Below the pieces are notes generated by a model. That model saw only the letters and a list, made by a program, of their open reading frames with translations, had not been told where the DNA came from and made no database searches. Positions 25,614 through 33,283 of a stretch of DNA of 64,000 nt are shown here, piece by piece. The translations under genes were made by a program, and so were the position numbers. Source of the stretch: Insolitispirillum peregrinum (GTDB taxonomy: Bacteria; Pseudomonadota; Alphaproteobacteria; Rhodospirillales; Rhodospirillaceae). Position 1 is the first letter of the stretch. Every line of letters begins with the position of its first letter. The stretch covers positions 1-64,000 of the forward strand of contig NZ_FTOA01000003.1 in assembly GCF_900156605.1 (NCBI RefSeq). The letters run 5' to 3'.

Positions 25614-26945
25614 TCAGGGGGTAGGATAGTCGTTGAAGGTGGGCGAGCCGCGCACCGCCGCCCGGCGGCGGTCGATCAGCTCACGGGGCGGGCGCAGGCT
25701 CTCGGCGTCATAGACCCGGATGTTGCCGAGCATCACCTTCGCCGGAGGAAAATCGTGGTTGGGCACCGGGGTGCCGATGGCCTGCGCCTGCACCATCTGA
25801 TGGGTGTCGGGGTCGATGTGCGAGGTGTAGCCGTCGGGGTCTTCGGGCAGGGCGATCTGCAACTGCTCAAAGGCAGCGATCACCTGCTCGTTGGAGGCAT
25901 CAACACCGGCTTTGGTCAGCACGCGGGCAATGGCCATGATGCCGGAATAGGCTCCCTCGGCGGCGTAGGTCGGATAGCGGCCGGTCTGGGCGTGGAAGCG
26001 TTCGACAAAGCGGCGGTTATAGCCACTCTGCGGCCAGGTGTTGTGATGGCGGGCCGACAGGATCAGGCCGGGCGGCGGGGTGTCGCCCAGCGCCACCAGC
26101 ACGTCATAATTGGCACCGGTGTCAAAGTTGGCCACCCGCATGTGGGGGAACAGGTTGGCGGCCTTGGCCTGTTTGATGAACTCGATGAAGTCGCCACCCC
26201 ACAGGGCGGTGATCACGATGTCGGGTTTGGCCTCTTTCAGGGCCTCGATATAGGCCGAATAGTCCGGCTCGTAGAGCTTGGGCCAGAATTCCCCGACCAC
26301 TTCATAGGGCTCGCCCAGCCCGTCCAGCGCTGCCAGAAAGTCATCGCGCGAGACGTGGCCATAGTCATAGTCGGGGTTCAGGAAGGCGATTTTCTGCCAC
26401 GGCTGTTCGGCGCGGATGTCGCGCAGGTAACGGGCTCCGGCGGCGTTGGAAATCCAGCTGTCGTTGCTGACGCGGAAGTAATAGGGGTGTTTGCCTTCGA
26501 TGGTCATCCGCGATGAGGCATGGTCGGTGCCGACCATGATGATCTGGCGGCGGCGGGCCAGATCGCTGAGCGCGCTGGCAACGCCGGAACTGACTTCGCC
26601 GCACAGGAAGCGCACATGATCATCGTTGATGTAGCCTTCGGCGATGCGCAGGGCGTAGGAGGCCTTTGAGAGGGCATCATCGACCAGCACGCCGAGCCGG
26701 GGAACCGGCAGGCCGACGGCGGCTTCCTGATCCAGATCGGCCAGCGCCAGACGGATGCCCTCGACGGAATCAAGGCCATAGATTGCCGCGCGTCCGGTCA
26801 TTGGGTAGACGCAGCCGACCATCGCATCCGCGCTGGCGGCCGACGCACCCAGCACAACACGCTCGGCCTGGGCACGCAGGGGCGCACCGGCAAGGCAGGC
26901 GGTCGCGAGGGCCGTCGCAATGACGGTTCGGGACAGGGGCAGCAT
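25614..26945 (-). CDS. Liv-type ABC transporter substrate-binding protein, second system (B)
   Basis: This 443-residue periplasmic binding protein has a clear signal peptide (MLPLSRTVIATALATACLAG, cleavage near LRAQA). VGCVYPMTGRAAIYGLDSVE, RFLCGEVSSGVASALSDLAR and AFLNPDYDYGHVSRDD mark the type 1 periplasmic binding fold. It is clearly different from binding protein A directly downstream, so one permease/ATPase set may serve two binding proteins. It is the first gene of the long leftward operon. A 9-bp inverted repeat (25594-25602 with 25608-25616) overlaps its stop. Confidence 0.87.
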   Translation of the reverse strand: MLPLSRTVIATALATACLAGAPLRAQAERVVLGASAASADAMVGCVYPMTGRAAIYGLDSVEGIRLALADLDQEAAVGLPVPRLGVLVDDALSKASYALRIAEGYINDDHVRFLCGEVSSGVASALSDLARRRQIIMVGTDHASSRMTIEGKHPYYFRVSNDSWISNAAGARYLRDIRAEQPWQKIAFLNPDYDYGHVSRDDFLAALDGLGEPYEVVGEFWPKLYEPDYSAYIEALKEAKPDIVITALWGGDFIEFIKQAKAANLFPHMRVANFDTGANYDVLVALGDTPPPGLILSARHHNTWPQSGYNRRFVERFHAQTGRYPTYAAEGAYSGIMAIARVLTKAGVDASNEQVIAAFEQLQIALPEDPDGYTSHIDPDTHQMVQAQAIGTPVPNHDFPPAKVMLGNIRVYDAESLRPPRELIDRRRAAVRGSPTFNDYPTP

Positions 26946-27172
26946 GACATTTCCTCCGGGTGGGTGATTGCTTCACCCGTTCTCCTTCGCTGCCCGGAGA
27001 ATGGCAAGTGTCATGCCAACTGGCGGAAATCCGCCGTAAAAGAAGGGAGGTTATGGCTGATATTGCTTTAACATATGGATAAGACAGGGAATTTAATGGC
27101 GGAAAGTCGCCGCCTATCCTGTTGTGTGCATTGCGGAAATTGATGCTGCGCTGCCGAAGTCGAGCGGGACGG

Positions 27173-27224
27173 GCGAGCGGAAACCGCTCTGGCGCGCGCG
27201 GCGGAGCGAGCGGTTTCCGCTCGC
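27173..27224. repeat. Long inverted repeat after the SGNH-like gene
   Basis: Sixteen-base arms (27173-27188, GCGAGCGGAAACCGCT, with 27209-27224) are separated by a 20-base GC-rich loop. It lies 15 bases past the stop of the leftward gene at 27239-28261. There is no T run on either side, so it is not a classical Rho-independent terminator; it may block or stabilise the transcript end. Confidence 0.6.
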
Positions 27225-27238
27225 TCCGCTCCGATCCT

Positions 27239-28261
27239 TCACCACTGACGGGCCTTGATGACATCGGCAATGCCCGCCGCGAGGATGCGGTTGCCGTTGC
27301 CGGACAGGTGACCACCCTTGTCCAGCATGTACGGCTGATCGGCTGGCAGGACGCGCGACAGGTCAACGAGTTCGGGAGCGTTCAGCGCCTGGAGTTTTTC
27401 AAACAGGCGGGCATAGACGCTTTCCATCATCTGCCGGTGCTGTGGGGTGGTCACCTCGGCGGCCAGATTGCTGGTGTTCAGGCCGGAAACCCACGGATAG
27501 GGAGGGATGACGAGCAGGAACGGGGTCTTTTGTCGTCGCCCGTACTCGATGGCCGACTGGACTTGGTACACGGCGTGGGCCACCGCCTGTTCGGCACCGT
27601 TTTCGCTTTGGCAGTGATAGACGGTTTCGCCTTTCTTGCTGCGGAAGGTGTCGTACAGATAGCCGAAAATGGTGCTGCGCTTTTCGTCCTGCTGGTCCTG
27701 CTGCATGAAGCAGTCGCGCGACAGGGAGATCATGCCGTCCACAATCACCACAAAATCCGGCTTGCTGGCTTGCTGCGTCAGTTCCTGCCAGCGCATGACG
27801 GTTTCGGGCAGGCTCTTGTTCAGGCCGCTGTAGTTCTCGATCCGCACGTCCTGCAGGGCGTGTTCCAGATGGGCCGACAGGGTTTGTTCGTCCCGGATAT
27901 TGAAGCCGAACGCCTGCGACGAGCCGAGGACATAGCCGGTGGCGCGTGGCGAGACTGGTGGAGGGGTACCGTTCGACCGCATCCCGTTGGCGTTGATATG
28001 CAGGCCGGGGGCCTCAAAGGTGGTCAGGACCCGCCCCAGACTCGGCAGGTAGCGGTATGGCAGGACCCGCATCCTGATCACATCCTCCACCGAGCCGGGG
28101 GCGGCGGTAACCGGCGGCGGCGGAATATTCCGCACCAGCCACAGCTTGGCGGCAGCAATCGGTGGATAGACCAGATCGAGGAAGCCACCGATCAGGCACA
28201 GGACGACAAAGCCCTGCAGCAGGCGAGTGAGCAGGCGGGCAATGAGGGAGGGGCGGCGCAT
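27239..28261 (-). CDS. Membrane-anchored SGNH-hydrolase-like protein
   Basis: This 340-residue protein has one N-terminal membrane helix (about residues 14-33), so the bulk is probably periplasmic. YVLGSSQAFGFNIRDEQTL resembles the SGNH block I, but the GDS of the family reads GSS (about residues 113-115). VVIVDGMISLS and the terminal DKGGHLSGNGNRILA, with its His, resemble later blocks. It may be an acyltransferase or esterase-like partner of the MBOAT protein in this locus; the missing Asp makes activity uncertain. It starts two bases after the carbamoyltransferase stop. Confidence 0.65.
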   Translation of the reverse strand: MRRPSLIARLLTRLLQGFVVLCLIGGFLDLVYPPIAAAKLWLVRNIPPPPVTAAPGSVEDVIRMRVLPYRYLPSLGRVLTTFEAPGLHINANGMRSNGTPPPVSPRATGYVLGSSQAFGFNIRDEQTLSAHLEHALQDVRIENYSGLNKSLPETVMRWQELTQQASKPDFVVIVDGMISLSRDCFMQQDQQDEKRSTIFGYLYDTFRSKKGETVYHCQSENGAEQAVAHAVYQVQSAIEYGRRQKTPFLLVIPPYPWVSGLNTSNLAAEVTTPQHRQMMESVYARLFEKLQALNAPELVDLSRVLPADQPYMLDKGGHLSGNGNRILAAGIADVIKARQW

Positions 28262-28263
28262 GG

Positions 28264-30120
28264 TCAGTCAGCCTCGACAGACAGGTGATAGTCGGACAAC
28301 AGGGCGGGGGGCTGGTCGCTTTTCTTCAGGACGCAGTTGCCGATCACCAGCCGGTCCATGCCGGTGCCGAGGAAACAGCGGACGGCATCCTGCGGGGTAC
28401 AGACGATCGGTTCACCACGGACGTTGAAACTGGTGTTGATCAGCATCGGGCAGCCGGTCTGCTGCTTGAACGCCTGCAACAGGGCGTGATAGCGCGGATT
28501 GTCCCGGGCGCTGACGGTCTGCACACGGGCAGAAAAATCCATGTGGGTGACGGCAGGAATGTCCGAGCGGCGGGTGTGCTGGTGATCCAGCCCGCGCTGT
28601 TCCGCTGCCTGTGCGGGCGAGAGACAGCGATGGGCGTCGGCGACGGTGGTGACGAACAGCATGTAGGGCGAGGTGGCCTGATGCATGTCGAACCAGTCGG
28701 CGGCATCTTCCTGCAGGACCGAGGGGGCAAACGGGCGGAAGCTTTCGCGGAACTTGATCTTCAGGTTCAGCGTCTTTTGCATCTCGCTGCTGCGCGGGTC
28801 GGCGAGAATGGAGCGGTTGCCGAGCGCGCGCGGGCCGAATTCCATCCGCCCCTGAAACCAGCCGACCACCTCGCCTGCAGCCAGCGCAGCGGCGGTATCG
28901 TTCAGCAGGGCGGTGTCATCAACGACGCTGTAGGAAACGCCAAGAGTGCGCAGGGCGTCTTCGGTTTGCGCGTCGGAGAAGGACGGGCCGAGGGTGCTGC
29001 CGCGCATGGCATCGGGGACGACGACAGAACGCGGCTGTTTGGCGTGCAGGTGATGGGCGGCAAGGGCTGCCCCCAGTGCTCCGCCTGCATCGCCCGCGGC
29101 GGGCTGGACCCAGATGTTTTCAAAGGCGCCATCGGCGGCCAGCTTGCCATTGGCGACACAGTTCAGCGCCACCCCCCCGGCCAGGCACAGGTTTTTCTGG
29201 CCGGTTTCCCGCGCCAGCGCGCGGGTCAGGCGCAGCAGCACGGTCTCTGTGACCTGCTGGATCGAGGCTGCCAGATCGGTATGGAACGGCTCGATGGGCG
29301 ATTCCGGCAGGCGCGGCGGGCGACCGAACAGCGCATGAAAGCGGGCGTTGGTCATCCGCAGGCCGGTGCAATAATTGAAATAGCGCATATCAAGGCGGAA
29401 GGTGCCGTCGTCCTTGATGTCGATCAGGTGGCGCAGGATGGTATCGGCAAAGCGCGGCTCGCCATAGGGGGCGAGGCCCATCAGCTTGTATTCGCCGGAA
29501 TTGACCTTGAACCCGGCATAGGTGGTAAAGGCCGAATACAGCAACCCGAGGGAATGGGGAAAGGGGATTTCGCGGATGATCTGCAGGTCAGATCCCCGCC
29601 CCAGCGCCACGCTGGTGGTGCTCCATTCCCCCACACCGTCGAGGACCAGCACCAGCGCCTCGTCAAAGGGCGACGGGTAAAAGGCCGAGGCGGCATGGCT
29701 GAGGTGGTGCGAGGAAAACAGCAGCTTGTCCCGCTGCCCCAGTGATGGCGCGATCTTTTTCAGTTCTTTGGTCAGCAACGACCGCTGAAACAGTTTCTCC
29801 TTCGCCCAGATCGGCAGGCCGGTGCGAAAGGTTGCGAACCCTTGCGGTGCAAAGGACAGGTAGGTTTCCAGAATGCGCTCAAACTTGACGAACGGCTTGT
29901 CATAAAAGACGACGTGATCAATCGCCGGGTCCAGTTCCCCCTGTGCGTCGATCCGGCAGCCAGCAGCCTCCAGACAGGCCCGCACGGCGGCATGGGGAAA
30001 GCACTCATCGTGCTTTTTGCGGCTGAACCGCTCTTCCTGGGCGGCGGCAACAATCACCCCGTCGTCGATCAGGGCGGCGGCGCTGTCATGGTAATAGGCA
30101 GAAATTCCGAGGATGCGCAT
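28264..30120 (-). CDS. Carbamoyltransferase (NodU/CmcH family)
   Basis: This 618-residue carbamoyltransferase transfers a carbamoyl group from carbamoyl phosphate, via carbamoyl-adenylate, to a hydroxyl group, often on a sugar. The N-terminal kinase-like domain starts MRILGISAYYHDSAAALIDD and contains SSHHLSHAASAFYPSPFDEA and VLDGVGEWSTT. The C-terminal domain has RMEFGPRALGNRSILADPRS, FRPFAPSVLQED and LINTSFNVRGEPIVCTPQDA. The start at 30118-30120 matches the family; ten upstream codons overlap the SxtJ-like gene. Context (SxtJ-like, DUF5989, SGNH and MBOAT genes) suggests modification of a cell-surface glycan or secreted metabolite. The substrate is unknown. Confidence 0.9.
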   Translation of the reverse strand: MRILGISAYYHDSAAALIDDGVIVAAAQEERFSRKKHDECFPHAAVRACLEAAGCRIDAQGELDPAIDHVVFYDKPFVKFERILETYLSFAPQGFATFRTGLPIWAKEKLFQRSLLTKELKKIAPSLGQRDKLLFSSHHLSHAASAFYPSPFDEALVLVLDGVGEWSTTSVALGRGSDLQIIREIPFPHSLGLLYSAFTTYAGFKVNSGEYKLMGLAPYGEPRFADTILRHLIDIKDDGTFRLDMRYFNYCTGLRMTNARFHALFGRPPRLPESPIEPFHTDLAASIQQVTETVLLRLTRALARETGQKNLCLAGGVALNCVANGKLAADGAFENIWVQPAAGDAGGALGAALAAHHLHAKQPRSVVVPDAMRGSTLGPSFSDAQTEDALRTLGVSYSVVDDTALLNDTAAALAAGEVVGWFQGRMEFGPRALGNRSILADPRSSEMQKTLNLKIKFRESFRPFAPSVLQEDAADWFDMHQATSPYMLFVTTVADAHRCLSPAQAAEQRGLDHQHTRRSDIPAVTHMDFSARVQTVSARDNPRYHALLQAFKQQTGCPMLINTSFNVRGEPIVCTPQDAVRCFLGTGMDRLVIGNCVLKKSDQPPALLSDYHLSVEAD

Positions 30121-30146
30121 CGATTGGACCAGTACCTGAGCAGGCG

Positions 30147-30518
30147 TCAATAGGGGCGGGTAAAGTCGGTCGGCTGGGGGGGCTGGTGCCGGGTCCAGTA
30201 CGAGTCTGCCGCTGGATCAAAGGTCCGGGTGACCGGATTGTGTCCACACAGACGCACAAACCAGGCGCCGGGGGTAAAAATCAGGAAATACAGTACAAGC
30301 AAGGCGAGCGTGCTGACGCAGGTGTGCATCACCGTGCCAAAGGCCTGCCACAGCCGGTTGAGCGGTCCCAGCAAGGACGGGCGGAGCAGGACGATGGCGG
30401 CCAGGATGGCGATCGGAAACAGCAGTAGCCAGCGGGGCGGAACCCCGGAAATTAACGGAAGTAGCATCATTCCGGATAAAATGAAAAGCCAGACCGTTCC
30501 AAAAATCTTGTCAGACAT
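30147..30518 (-). CDS. SxtJ-like small membrane protein
   Basis: This 123-residue protein has two or three hydrophobic segments (about 8-24, 30-45 and 66-84) and a polar, proline-rich tail ending PPQPTDFTRPY. Size, layout and position directly before a NodU-type carbamoyltransferase match the SxtJ family named after the saxitoxin cluster, whose function is not established. It is the first gene of the leftward operon; the divergent 247-base gap to the right is AT-rich and should hold both promoters. Confidence 0.65.
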   Translation of the reverse strand: MSDKIFGTVWLFILSGMMLLPLISGVPPRWLLLFPIAILAAIVLLRPSLLGPLNRLWQAFGTVMHTCVSTLALLVLYFLIFTPGAWFVRLCGHNPVTRTFDPAADSYWTRHQPPQPTDFTRPY

Positions 30519-30765
30519 TCTGTTCTCGTTTTGCGTGTGGTAAGTAGTAAGGTCGCCAGATGGATAACGATACTATTACGCTTTTTGAGCAAAATATCGT
30601 CAGTTGTTCAACGGAAAGATGGTGATGTGGACGAGTGACAGAATATTAAGGGTTTTTAGCTTATTGCGGACATAATTTTTCTCCAGTATGTAGAGATTTG
30701 GGTGTTCTGGCACTGCCCTGCCATGTGTCCCGTGTGCCGATCATCAGATGTGTGGATGCTGAGAG

Positions 30766-30918
30766 ATGGATTTCCTGAAAGACCTGTTCGGCTTTCTGTT
30801 CGCCAAAAAGTCGCGCCTGATCCTGCTGCCGTTCCTGTTTGCGGTGCTGATTTTCGCCATCCTGTTTGTGGTGGTGGGAAATTCCGCCTGGGCACCCTTC
30901 GTCTACGCGGTTTTCTAG
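30766..30918 (+). CDS. DUF5989-like small membrane protein (50 residues)
   Basis: A short frame from ATG 30766 to TAG 30918 encodes 50 residues: MDFLKDLFGFLFAKKSRLIL, then a hydrophobic helix ending NSAWAPFVYAVF. The pattern (amphipathic start, Lys-Lys-Ser-Arg, one membrane helix, SAWAPFVY end) is that of DUF5989 proteins, which recur next to SxtJ and carbamoyltransferase genes. GAGAG directly upstream may serve as a weak ribosome binding site. The SGNH gene begins three bases after its stop, supporting a real translated gene. Function unknown. Confidence 0.8.
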   Translation: MDFLKDLFGFLFAKKSRLILLPFLFAVLIFAILFVVVGNSAWAPFVYAVF

Positions 30919-30921
30919 ACC

Positions 30922-31902
30922 ATGAGCGAGTCCCGATCGATGCTGACCCGTGCGCTCTCCTCTCTCGGCCTGATGTGCATCGGGCTGGTGCTGGCCTGTC
31001 TGGCCGGTGAAGGGCTGGTGCGCCTCGCTACCGCTGACCAGCGCAATTACATGGTCGAGATGTGGCGCTATGCCACCTTGCTGAAGCGGGAAAGCGCCAA
31101 TCCGGCTGTCGGTCACGAGCATGTGCCCAACAGTTCCGCCCGCCTGCAGGGTGTCGATGTCTCGATCAACAGCCTGGGCATGCGGGGGCCGGAACCTGAC
31201 CTCAGCGACCCGAAACGGCGCAACATCGTCATTATCGGCGACTCGATGGCCTTTGGCTGGGGAGTGGAGGAGGCCCGTACCCTGCGCGGGCAACTGGCAC
31301 AGGCGCTGGGGGGGACGGTCAATGTGATGACCACCGGCGTCGGCAACATGAACATGCAGCAGATTGTTGCCCACTGGCTGGACTACAGCCCGAAGATTGC
31401 CGCCGATACGGTGATTGTCCTGACCACCGCCCGCGCCACCGAGGTGCAGGAGCAGGAACGCGCAGGCTGGCTGGTGCAGCATAGCCAGTTGTATGCGCTG
31501 ATGGTGTCGTTCTCGAAAATGCTGACACCGGGGCAGCCGGGCCAGCAGAGCCTGCTCGCCTTTTATCAAAAGGCATGGGGCGACGGGCCGGGACGGACCG
31601 GGATGGTCCGGGCGCTGGATGCCCTGCGCGCTGACCAGCAACAGCGGGGATACCGGGTGATTGTGGCCCTGATGCCGGAAACGCACGAGTTCCACCCCTA
31701 TCCGTTTGGCTTTATCACCGAGGTGATGCAGACGGAAACCACCGCCCGCGGCTGGCCGTTCATCGACCTGTTGCCCGAGCTGGCCGACCGGCCGGCCCGC
31801 AGTTACTGGGCGATGGACGAGGACCCTCACCCGAATGGGGACGCGCTGGGGCGGGTTGCCCGCCGTCTGCTGCCGTCCCTGACGACCCCCGCCGCACAGT
31901 GA
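30922..31902 (+). CDS. SGNH/GDSL hydrolase-type protein, membrane-anchored
   Basis: This 326-residue protein has an N-terminal membrane helix (about residues 14-33). Block I is NIVIIGDSMAFGWGVEEART (nucleophile Ser near residue 108), block II-like GVGNMNMQQ, and a C-terminal MDEDPHPNGDALGRVA with the Asp and His of the triad. Unlike the protein at 27239-28261 it keeps GDS and the D-H pair, so it is probably active as an esterase or acyltransferase in the periplasm. It is followed 9 bases later by an MBOAT gene; SGNH plus MBOAT pairs typically move and attach acyl groups to surface polysaccharides. Confidence 0.85.
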   Translation: MSESRSMLTRALSSLGLMCIGLVLACLAGEGLVRLATADQRNYMVEMWRYATLLKRESANPAVGHEHVPNSSARLQGVDVSINSLGMRGPEPDLSDPKRRNIVIIGDSMAFGWGVEEARTLRGQLAQALGGTVNVMTTGVGNMNMQQIVAHWLDYSPKIAADTVIVLTTARATEVQEQERAGWLVQHSQLYALMVSFSKMLTPGQPGQQSLLAFYQKAWGDGPGRTGMVRALDALRADQQQRGYRVIVALMPETHEFHPYPFGFITEVMQTETTARGWPFIDLLPELADRPARSYWAMDEDPHPNGDALGRVARRLLPSLTTPAAQ

Positions 31903-31911
31903 GCTGACGCC

Positions 31912-33276
31912 ATGCTGTTCCAGATGCCGTCTTTTCTGGCATTCTTTGTTGTGTTCTGTGGCCTTTTTGCCGTCTCTCCGGCGGCGCTGCGTCTGCCGCT
32001 GGTGACGGTGGCCAGCCTGTTCTTTTACGGCTGGTGGTATCCGCCCTATGTGATCCTGCTGGTGGGGCTGGTGCTGTTCTGCTGGCTGGCCCTGCTGGCG
32101 GTGCACCGCGACCGGCGCTGGCTGGCTCCGGCGGTGGTGGTGGCGCTGCTGCCGTTGCTGCTGTTCAAGTACACCGATTTTCTGCTGCGGACGCTGGGCG
32201 AGCTGACCGGGGCCAGCCTGCCGCATCTGGGCTGGATGTTGCCGCTGGGCATTTCGTTCGTCACCTTCACCATCCTGTGTTACCTGATTGATACCGCCCG
32301 CCACCCGGCCAAACGTCCGCCGGAATTCTGGCCGACAGCGGTCTTTCTGACCTTTTTCCCCCACCTTCTGGCCGGTCCGATCCTGCGTGCACAGCATATT
32401 TTGCCCCAGCTTCCCCAGATGCGGCTGGCATGGGCGGCCTTGACCCCCAATCTGGCGCTGTTTGCGGTCGGGATGATGAAAAAGGTACTGATTGCTGGCC
32501 CGGTGGGCAGCTTTGTTGATCAATCCTATCAGGTGCATGACACCCTTGTCGGCTGGCATGCGCTGGCGACCATCTTTGGTTTTGCGATCCAGATTTACTG
32601 CGATTTCAGCGCCTATTCCGACATGGCGATTGCGCTGGCCGGGATGCTGGGGATAGCCTTTCCGGAAAACTTCCATTCGCCCTATGCCGCCGGATCGATC
32701 AGTGAAATCTGGCGTCGCTGGCACATGACGCTCAGTTTCTGGCTGCGGGACTATGTGCTGAAACCATTGCACCAGCGGTTTTACCGGCATGCCCGCCAAC
32801 TCGCTCTGGCCTTGACCATGGTGGTGTCCGGGCTGTGGCACGGGGCCGCCTGGACCTTTGTGGTGTGGGGGGCGCTGAACGGGCTGGTGATGGCGATTGA
32901 AAACGCCACCGGCTATTCCCGCTATGCCAATAATGCCAAGGGATTGCGGCGGGCAGGCTGTGTGGTGCTGACCTTTGTGGTGTGGTGTGCGCTGACCGTG
33001 ATCTTCCGCGCCCCCGATCTGGCGACCGCGTGGAGCATTCTGGGTGAGTCGTGGGGACGCGGCGGCTGGGCGCAGTGGCCAGCGGTTGCCACCGTTCCGG
33101 TGGCACTGGGGGTGCTGTTGCTGGTGCTGCATCCGGTTGACCAGATCGACCGCATCCGGGCAGCCGCGCAGCGGGTTCCGGCGGCGCTGCTGATCCCGGT
33201 GTTGCTGGCGGTGATTGCCGGTTGTTCGCTGCTGGCCTCGATGCGGCCGCAGAATTTCTACTACTTTGACTTCTGA
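31912..33276 (+). CDS. MBOAT family O-acyltransferase (AlgI/DltB-like)
   Basis: This 454-residue polytopic inner-membrane acyltransferase has about ten or eleven hydrophobic helices. Family blocks are LPLGISFVTFTILCYLIDT, IWRRWHMTLSFWLRDYVLKP and VVSGLWHGAAWTFVVWGALN; the last holds the catalytic His. Such proteins pass acetyl or other acyl groups across the membrane to exported glycans, usually with an SGNH partner such as the gene just upstream. It ends seven bases from the convergent response-regulator gene. Confidence 0.9.
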   Translation: MLFQMPSFLAFFVVFCGLFAVSPAALRLPLVTVASLFFYGWWYPPYVILLVGLVLFCWLALLAVHRDRRWLAPAVVVALLPLLLFKYTDFLLRTLGELTGASLPHLGWMLPLGISFVTFTILCYLIDTARHPAKRPPEFWPTAVFLTFFPHLLAGPILRAQHILPQLPQMRLAWAALTPNLALFAVGMMKKVLIAGPVGSFVDQSYQVHDTLVGWHALATIFGFAIQIYCDFSAYSDMAIALAGMLGIAFPENFHSPYAAGSISEIWRRWHMTLSFWLRDYVLKPLHQRFYRHARQLALALTMVVSGLWHGAAWTFVVWGALNGLVMAIENATGYSRYANNAKGLRRAGCVVLTFVVWCALTVIFRAPDLATAWSILGESWGRGGWAQWPAVATVPVALGVLLLVLHPVDQIDRIRAAAQRVPAALLIPVLLAVIAGCSLLASMRPQNFYYFDF

Positions 33277-33283
33277 CGGTTTC

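Noticed and set aside
27052..27067. TGGCTGATATTGCT as a sigma-54 -24/-12 promoter
   Set aside because: The GG-to-GC spacing is two bases short of the required distance.
30661..33132. An 823-codon minus-strand frame opposite the SGNH and MBOAT genes
   Set aside because: It has the composition of an antisense shadow (Gln/His/Arg-rich, no domain) and lies entirely over well-supported genes.
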